This document shows positions 1-3,755 of a DNA stretch of 6,524 nucleotides, one piece after another. The notes under the pieces were generated by a model. It was not told where the DNA came from and made no database searches. It saw only the letters and a list, made by a program, of their open reading frames with translations. The stretch is from Eshraghiella sp045124255 (lineage in GTDB: Bacteria > Bacillota > Clostridia > Lachnospirales > Lachnospiraceae). The position numbers and the translations under genes were made by a program. Location: assembly GCA_045124255.1 (NCBI GenBank), contig JBGVLM010000053.1, positions 1 to 6,524 of the forward strand. The letters are read 5' to 3'. Position 1 is the stretch's first letter, and each line of letters starts with the position of its first letter.

Positions 1-1575
1 ACAATACAGAATAATGAAATTTTCTATCTGGATGGCCTGCAGCTTCCGTCATTTGAAAACGGCTGTTTTGTTAAAATGATTTCTAAAACGGAATGTGACG
101 GATATACAAGCTTTAATGTTACGGCTCCTAAATTCGATGAAGTATTTGAGGTGCTGGAATTTGAATACAGGCAGCCACTTCTTTCTGAGGATGTACGGAT
201 TACAGCAGTAACAGATGGAGTCGGAATTCTGTCAACTGACAATATGTCTGCATATTTTCCTGAATATGTTACTGACAGCGAATCGGGTCTGATAATTAAT
301 TTTAATGCGGATTTATTATCGGGTAATTCTGACAGCAAATTTTCTTTTTCCGGAACAATCGGTTTGGAAAATATTAATATTAATGTCAGATTTGACTATG
401 ATTCTTTGAGCGGTAACGGAATGGAAAATTTAATTGTCATTGCAGACGGAAATATGTATGAGGACATAAGCGTTACTGCCCAAGTCAAGAACAATAATTC
501 TGGTGTTTTTCCTATTGCCTTTGTTGAGTTTAACAGTGAAATAGACACCATGTTCTTTTATGACGACAGGAATCATTCAATGGCAGGTACGATACCGATA
601 ACGGTCGGAATGCTTATATACGCCGATGTTGAGGGCAATGTATATCAGAGCCTTGACGCACGGTTTTGTCTTGGACAGAGCTTTGATTATAATTGCTGTA
701 TAGTTGAGAACGGTGAATGGATATGGGATATTGATTCAGAAGAAAAAACTTTACAGAATATAGGTTTTAAAACGGAATCGAGCGGAACGGCAGACTCATA
801 TCTGTGCAATTCTTTTTCAATAAACATATTTAATATGGATGTGCTGGATTTTGAGCTTTCAAAGCTCGGTGCCAGAACTGAGGGAAGTCTGAAAATAGAC
901 TGTCTTAATAACAGTATTGAAAAAGCCACTAATACAGTTAATTCAACTTACAGACTTAACCTGTATCTGAAAGAGTACGAACTGGCAGTAAATATGAGTA
1001 ATCAGGTTATATCATCCTATATGGGACCTGAGATTACAATTAAGGAATGGGCAGGAACTTATACGCCTCCTCCAAATCCGATATCAGCCGTCAAATTGGA
1101 GGTTCCAAGCTATAAGCAGTATGATTCACGCTGGGGAGATAAATACATTGCAACCAAGACCTTAAGACAGATTGGCTGCCTTGTGACGGCTCTTAGCATG
1201 AAGTACAGCTATCATACGGGAACCACGGTTTACCCTGACGCAATGTTAAGTGAACTGAGCTTTTCGGTTAATCTCCTTGAATGGACATCAATCAGTCATC
1301 TCGGATTTTATTACACTGAAAAATACAAATGTGCAATAACGAATTCGTTAATGAATACAATCTATCAGAAGCTTAAACTTGGAAGACCTGTAGTTATCGG
1401 GGGAACCAATGACACCGGCGGAATGCACTGGGTCGTAATAACGGGGTATAACGGAAATGCGTCCGGAATATATAGTCCGTCAGACTTTATAATCAATGAC
1501 CCGGACAGCAGCACCAGAAGCACTTTGGCACAGTTCCTCGCGGTATATCCGAAAGTGGAGAGACTGGTGTATTAA
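1..1575 (+). CDS. Probable secreted protein with C-terminal peptidase C39-like domain (5' partial)
   Basis: The frame is open from base 1, giving 524 residues here. The ATG at 76 has no ribosome binding site, so the true start lies upstream of the window. Residues 1 to ~355 are rich in beta-prone, Asn/Asp/Ser/Gly stretches and match no family I recognise. A short proline linker (TPPPNP, codons near 1060-1080) leads into a C39-like papain-fold domain from about residue 368 to the end. The family hallmarks are visible: YDSRWGDKYI, then IGCLVTALSM with the candidate nucleophile Cys393 (1177-1179), MHWVVITGY with His476 (1426-1428), and INDPDSS with Asp500 (1498-1500). The triad is therefore intact. 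Relatives (PF13529-type) are mostly exported proteins of Gram-positive bacteria whose substrates are unknown. Signal peptide and any N-terminal domains are outside the window, so secretion is inferred. No dockerin or LPXTG motif occurs at this C-terminus. The domain call is firm; the biological role is not. Confidence 0.8.
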   Translation, partial: TIQNNEIFYLDGLQLPSFENGCFVKMISKTECDGYTSFNVTAPKFDEVFEVLEFEYRQPLLSEDVRITAVTDGVGILSTDNMSAYFPEYVTDSESGLIINFNADLLSGNSDSKFSFSGTIGLENININVRFDYDSLSGNGMENLIVIADGNMYEDISVTAQVKNNNSGVFPIAFVEFNSEIDTMFFYDDRNHSMAGTIPITVGMLIYADVEGNVYQSLDARFCLGQSFDYNCCIVENGEWIWDIDSEEKTLQNIGFKTESSGTADSYLCNSFSINIFNMDVLDFELSKLGARTEGSLKIDCLNNSIEKATNTVNSTYRLNLYLKEYELAVNMSNQVISSYMGPEITIKEWAGTYTPPPNPISAVKLEVPSYKQYDSRWGDKYIATKTLRQIGCLVTALSMKYSYHTGTTVYPDAMLSELSFSVNLLEWTSISHLGFYYTEKYKCAITNSLMNTIYQKLKLGRPVVIGGTNDTGGMHWVVITGYNGNASGIYSPSDFIINDPDSSTRSTLAQFLAVYPKVERLVY

Positions 1576-1585
1576 TAAAATTTAC

Positions 1586-1636
1586 AATACAGTATCCTAT
1601 TACGGTGTTATATTAAGAATAGGATACTGTATTTTT
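1586..1636 (+). terminator. Rho-independent terminator after the C39-like gene
   Basis: A perfect 16-bp inverted repeat (1586-1601 AATACAGTATCCTATT pairs with 1618-1633) encloses a 16-base loop and runs straight into TTTTT at 1632-1636. It begins 10 bases after the TAA at 1573-1575. On the opposite strand the arm is also preceded by A/T bases, but no minus-strand gene ends here, so it is assigned to the plus-strand gene. It isolates that gene from the ATPase unit downstream. Confidence 0.85.
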
Positions 1637-1667
1637 ATGCCTGCATTTGATAATATAAATGCAATAA

Positions 1668-1717
1668 AATAGCATAAGATGATTGAAAAACAGTAAAAAT
1701 ATGTTATAATAGCATAA
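1668..1717 (+). repeat. 10-bp direct repeat around the ATPase promoter
   Basis: AATAGCATAA occurs at 1668-1677 and again at 1708-1717, 40 bp apart centre to centre. The second copy overlaps the end of the -10 box and the predicted transcription start. It could be a pair of binding sites for a regulator or chance similarity in AT-rich DNA. No cognate regulator is visible, since the XRE operators downstream have a different sequence. Confidence 0.3.
1683..1710 (+). promoter_or_regulatory. Sigma-A-type promoter of the ATPase/RloB unit
   Basis: A -35 box TTGAAA (1683-1688), a 16-base spacer and a perfect TATAAT -10 (1705-1710) preceded by TG at 1702-1703 (extended -10) form a strong housekeeping promoter. 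Transcription would start near 1717, giving a ~34-base leader before the ATG at 1751. The leader contains a near-perfect ribosome binding site, GGAGGTGAT (1739-1747). The unit therefore looks constitutively and well expressed unless the overlapping repeat binds a regulator. Confidence 0.75.
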
Positions 1718-1750
1718 TAAGTTGCAATTAAATGGCACGGAGGTGATACT

Positions 1751-3091
1751 ATGCTGCTGAAATTCAGTTGCGGGAATTTTAAAGCTTTTCAAGAAGGGTT
1801 TGAGTTTGAAATGCAGCCAAACAGGAGACTGACTGAGCTAAAACATAGTTTGATTAGTGAGAATGTTGCAGGCAAAGATGTTCAGGCTCTTTCTGTATCA
1901 GTAATTTATGGACCTAATGCTGCCGGTAAAACAACATTAGTTCATGCTATGTCATGCTTTAGACAAATTGTTTTAAAGGGTAGTGTTGAAGATTCAGAAG
2001 ATGATAGAATAGGTGATCATGTAAGTGCCAATATGAAATTGATACCGTTCAGATTTGCGGATGAGAAGAAACCGGTAGAGTTTGATATTGCTTTCACGCA
2101 TGAAAATGTAAAATACAGATACAGACTTTCTATTGTTATTGGAAATTTCCTGAATGATGATTCTCAAAGATACATTAACGAAGAGCAATTGTTTGTTAAT
2201 GATGAATTGATTTTTAATCGTACGGAGAGTTCTGTTGAAAAACTAAGTTTAGATAGCATTGGGTCACTGCTTAATTTAGGATGTGAACTTGAAGATGTGG
2301 AGAAATATAGGATAATTATGGCTAACAATGTAACTCCTATGGGGTTGCTGTTGGTAACTGATTTTAATTCTTTCTGTAGTAAAGCAATAGTTACAAATAT
2401 AAAAGAATGGTTTTTGAAACAGTTTATAGTTGTTAATTCATCTGATAGAAAAGGTTTTTTTCCTCATATGCCGGAAGATGAGGGGAAGGTTATGATTGAT
2501 TTTTATATTAATGAAATAGCAAAGGAAGCAGGAATTATTGGAAGTGACTTTGCTTATGCACCTGACTCTGAAACACATAATGTAAAATTGGTTTCTATAT
2601 TGAATAAAGATAAGGATACATTATCAGGAATAGAGTCAGAACAGATAGAATCAGTCGGAACAATGCGTTTGATTTCTATTATGCCGGTTATTTTGTCAGC
2701 ATTAAAAAGAGGTGCTGTATTGGTTATGGATGAGATGGATGCTTCACTTCATCCAATGATTATTATGAATATAATTTCATTATTTCATAATGACGAAGTG
2801 AATATAAATAAGGCACAGTTAATTTTTAATACGCATAATCCTATTTATTTAAATCGAAAACTGCTTCGAAGAGATGAAATAAAATTTGTTGAACGGGACA
2901 AATATACAAAGTCAAGTTGTTTGTATGCATTGTCAGATTTTAAAACAAATGGTGAATTAAGTGTCCGTAAAACAAGTGATTATATGAAAAACTATTTTGT
3001 AAACAGATATGGTGCAATAGAAAATATTGATTTTACTGATATTGTAATGAAACTGCTTTCAGAGGATGGGTCTCATGATAAGGAGGCATAA
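1751..3091 (+). CDS. AAA/ABC-type ATPase, RloA-like (COG1106 type)
   Basis: This 446-residue cytoplasmic ATPase has an N-terminus typical of the family (LLKFSCGNFKAF). It carries a Walker A motif GPNAAGKT (residues 54-61), an ABC-signature-like stretch ESVGTMRLISI (300-310), a Walker B AVLVMDEMD (322-330, with Asp327 and Glu328), a D-loop-like ASLHP, and an H-loop FNTHNP (His362). The span between Walker A and the signature (about 70-295) is a helical insertion. The motif set and length match predicted ATPases of the RloA/AAA_15/AAA_21 group, which commonly sit beside an RloB gene and are found with restriction and other phage-defence genes. All nucleotide-binding motifs look intact. It starts after GGAGGTGAT. 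Its last codons contain the AGGAGG for the next gene, two bases downstream, so the two were a coupled pair. The partner is truncated here, so whether the ATPase still has a role is unclear. A defence role is inferred from relatives, not shown by the sequence. Confidence 0.82.
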   Translation: MLLKFSCGNFKAFQEGFEFEMQPNRRLTELKHSLISENVAGKDVQALSVSVIYGPNAAGKTTLVHAMSCFRQIVLKGSVEDSEDDRIGDHVSANMKLIPFRFADEKKPVEFDIAFTHENVKYRYRLSIVIGNFLNDDSQRYINEEQLFVNDELIFNRTESSVEKLSLDSIGSLLNLGCELEDVEKYRIIMANNVTPMGLLLVTDFNSFCSKAIVTNIKEWFLKQFIVVNSSDRKGFFPHMPEDEGKVMIDFYINEIAKEAGIIGSDFAYAPDSETHNVKLVSILNKDKDTLSGIESEQIESVGTMRLISIMPVILSALKRGAVLVMDEMDASLHPMIIMNIISLFHNDEVNINKAQLIFNTHNPIYLNRKLLRRDEIKFVERDKYTKSSCLYALSDFKTNGELSVRKTSDYMKNYFVNRYGAIENIDFTDIVMKLLSEDGSHDKEA

Positions 3092-3093
3092 GT

Positions 3094-3204
3094 ATGGGGA
3101 GAGAGAGGAAAGAATCCAGACAATTTAATATTTCAGTTGAGGGGATTAACTGTGAAAAATTATATTTTGAACATTTGGCAAAAATGTGGAGTAAAGTAAT
3201 ATAA
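3094..3204 (+). pseudogene. Truncated RloB-like gene remnant (36 codons)
   Basis: Starting two bases after the ATPase stop and seven bases after a perfect AGGAGG (3081-3086), this frame encodes MGRERKESRQ followed by FNISVEGINCEKLYFEHLAK and a short non-family tail, then stops at 3202-3204. The basic N-terminus, then a beta strand ending in VEG, then CEKLYFEHL match the start of RloB-family proteins (PF13707), in which an xxEGxxxExxYFxxL pattern opens a Toprim-like fold. RloB proteins normally run to roughly 200 residues. Here family-like sequence stops at about residue 30 (near 3183), and nothing resembling the rest appears before the convergent XRE gene. A 3' deletion is the simplest explanation. 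The intact start signals imply a recent event, or that the short peptide is tolerated. It could also be a genuine small ORF, but the similarity and position argue for a remnant. Confidence 0.65.
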
Positions 3205-3228
3205 AAGGGAGTGATTTGATTCACTCCC
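3201..3228 (-). terminator. Terminator of the XRE gene (possibly bidirectional)
   Basis: An 8-bp GC-rich stem, GGGAGTGA at 3207-3214 pairing with TCACTCCC at 3221-3228 around a 6-base loop, is followed on the minus strand by TTTTAT (3206 down to 3201). It lies 20 bases past the XRE stop codon. On the plus strand it starts two bases after the RloB remnant's stop, but is followed by ATATTATTTA rather than a clean U run, so it would be a weaker terminator in that direction. Confidence 0.7.
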
Positions 3229-3247
3229 ATATTATTTATAATTAAAT

Positions 3248-3493
3248 TTAATAAAGTTCCTGTTCCAGATTACGAAAATCCTCTGTATCAAAAAACTCTG
3301 TAATGGTAATTCCAAAACCGTCGCAGAGTTTCTTTATTGTTACAATTCCGGGATTGGCACTTTCGCCATTTAAAATACTTTTGACAGTAGATTGTGAAAT
3401 GCCCGACGCATAACTAAGTGCGTTGGGCGTTATTTTTTTCTCTTCACATAATTGTCTTATGCGTCTAACCACAGCGGGATAGATTCCCTGCAT
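3248..3493 (-). CDS. XRE-family (HTH_3) transcriptional regulator, 81 aa
   Basis: This small DNA-binding protein consists almost only of a Cro/C1-type helix-turn-helix domain. Residues about 7-62 fit the five-helix HTH_3 pattern: IRQLCEEKKIT, then NALSYASGIS, the recognition helix SQSTVKSILNGES, and TIKKLCDGFGITITEFF. A short acidic tail (DTEDFRNLEQELY) follows. There is no sensor or protease domain, so it resembles simple dimeric repressors. The start is set by AGGAGGG on the minus strand (3507-3501), seven bases before the ATG. It is divergent from the NRPS gene, and the shared 3494-3755 region contains 18-bp palindromes of the size such dimers bind, overlapping promoters in both directions. 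I infer that it represses itself and probably the NRPS. No ligand or inducer can be read from the sequence. Confidence 0.88.
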   Translation of the reverse strand: MQGIYPAVVRRIRQLCEEKKITPNALSYASGISQSTVKSILNGESANPGIVTIKKLCDGFGITITEFFDTEDFRNLEQELY

Positions 3494-3535
3494 ATCTCAT
3501 CCCTCCTGTAAATATTATGCGGCAAAATACTTTTA

Positions 3536-3553
3536 TTAATCTTATATCACATA
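3536..3553. promoter_or_regulatory. Weak third operator-like copy
   Basis: TTAATCTTATATCACATA matches the perfect palindrome at 3595-3612 at 13 of 18 positions, mainly in the right half (TATATCAC). It lies 29 bp from the middle copy, almost the same step as the 30 bp between the other two. It covers the predicted -10 of the XRE promoter. It may be a low-affinity site used for autoregulation, or a chance match in AT-rich DNA. Confidence 0.4.
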
Positions 3554-3574
3554 GGAAAATTTGGTTAGTGACAA
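3546..3574 (-). promoter_or_regulatory. Candidate promoter of the XRE gene
   Basis: Read on the minus strand, TTGTCA (3574-3569) and TGTGAT (3551-3546) are separated by 17 bases. They match the consensus at 5/6 and 4/6. Transcription would start near 3540 and give a ~45-base leader to the ATG at 3493. The -35 lies inside the first strong palindrome and shares its bases with the -35 of the opposing promoter, so one bound repressor could shut both. Confidence 0.5.
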
Positions 3575-3582
3575 ATCACTAA
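3565..3582. promoter_or_regulatory. Operator palindrome 1
   Basis: TTAGTGACAAATCACTAA is made of perfect 7-base half-sites, TTAGTGA and TCACTAA, around a 4-base centre. The same half-sites recur at 3595-3612. It overlaps the -35 boxes of both divergent promoters. The symmetry and ~18-bp size suit an XRE-type dimer, most likely the product of the adjacent gene. Confidence 0.75.
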
Positions 3583-3596
3583 TCAGGTAGTATATT
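3568..3596 (+). promoter_or_regulatory. Candidate promoter of the NRPS gene
   Basis: GTGACA (3568-3573), a 17-base spacer and TATATT (3591-3596) each match the sigma-A consensus at 5 of 6 positions. The start would fall near 3603, in the middle of the second palindrome, leaving a ~150-base leader before the NRPS ATG. The -35 lies within palindrome 1, and the -10 touches palindrome 2, an arrangement expected for steric repression. I found no better promoter nearer the gene. Confidence 0.6.
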
Positions 3597-3612
3597 AGTG
3601 ATATATCACTAA
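3595..3612. promoter_or_regulatory. Operator palindrome 2 (perfect)
   Basis: TTAGTGATATATCACTAA is a perfect 18-bp palindrome with the same half-sites as the copy at 3565-3582. The two centres are 30 bp apart, close to three helical turns, so two dimers would sit on the same face of the DNA. It covers the predicted start of NRPS transcription. Confidence 0.78.
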
Positions 3613-3755
3613 AAGTAATATCTTTTGCCTTAGCACGATTATAAAAAACAGTTTGGATTTTAAACAGATTTTGTCGGAAAAAAGGTTGTTTTTGCTGTTT
3701 TGGATAAGTTGTGTTTCACAATATGGTAAAAAGTATACAAAGGAGTGTAACGAAC
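3613..3755 (+). other. NRPS leader region with a ribosome binding site
   Basis: About 140 bases of A/T- and GT-rich leader hold no gene that I can support. A small hairpin, TTGTG-TTT-CACAA (3709-3721), lies before the ribosome binding site AAAGGAGTG (3739-3747). The GGAG is 10 bases from the ATG at 3756, which supports that start. An in-frame ATG at 3723 would add 11 residues but has no Shine-Dalgarno sequence in front. No T-box or riboswitch core is recognisable. Confidence 0.55.

Noticed and set aside
24..929. Minus-strand open frames opposite the C39-like gene (24-338 and 687-929)
   Set aside because: The plus-strand frame is continuous from base 1 and carries a clear domain at its end. 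The minus-strand frames show no motifs or start signals.
1586..1633. The 16-bp inverted repeat as a mobile-element end or attachment site
   Set aside because: It is immediately followed by a T run and sits just after a stop codon, which is fully explained by a terminator. No transposase or integrase is present.
3033..3230. A 65-codon minus-strand open frame across the ATPase end and the RloB remnant
   Set aside because: It overlaps a terminator hairpin and the well-supported plus-strand genes, and has no family signal.
3723..3755. An alternative in-frame NRPS start at 3723
   Set aside because: There is no Shine-Dalgarno sequence before 3723, whereas AAAGGAG is well placed for the ATG at 3756, and the 11 extra residues precede the normal start of a C domain.
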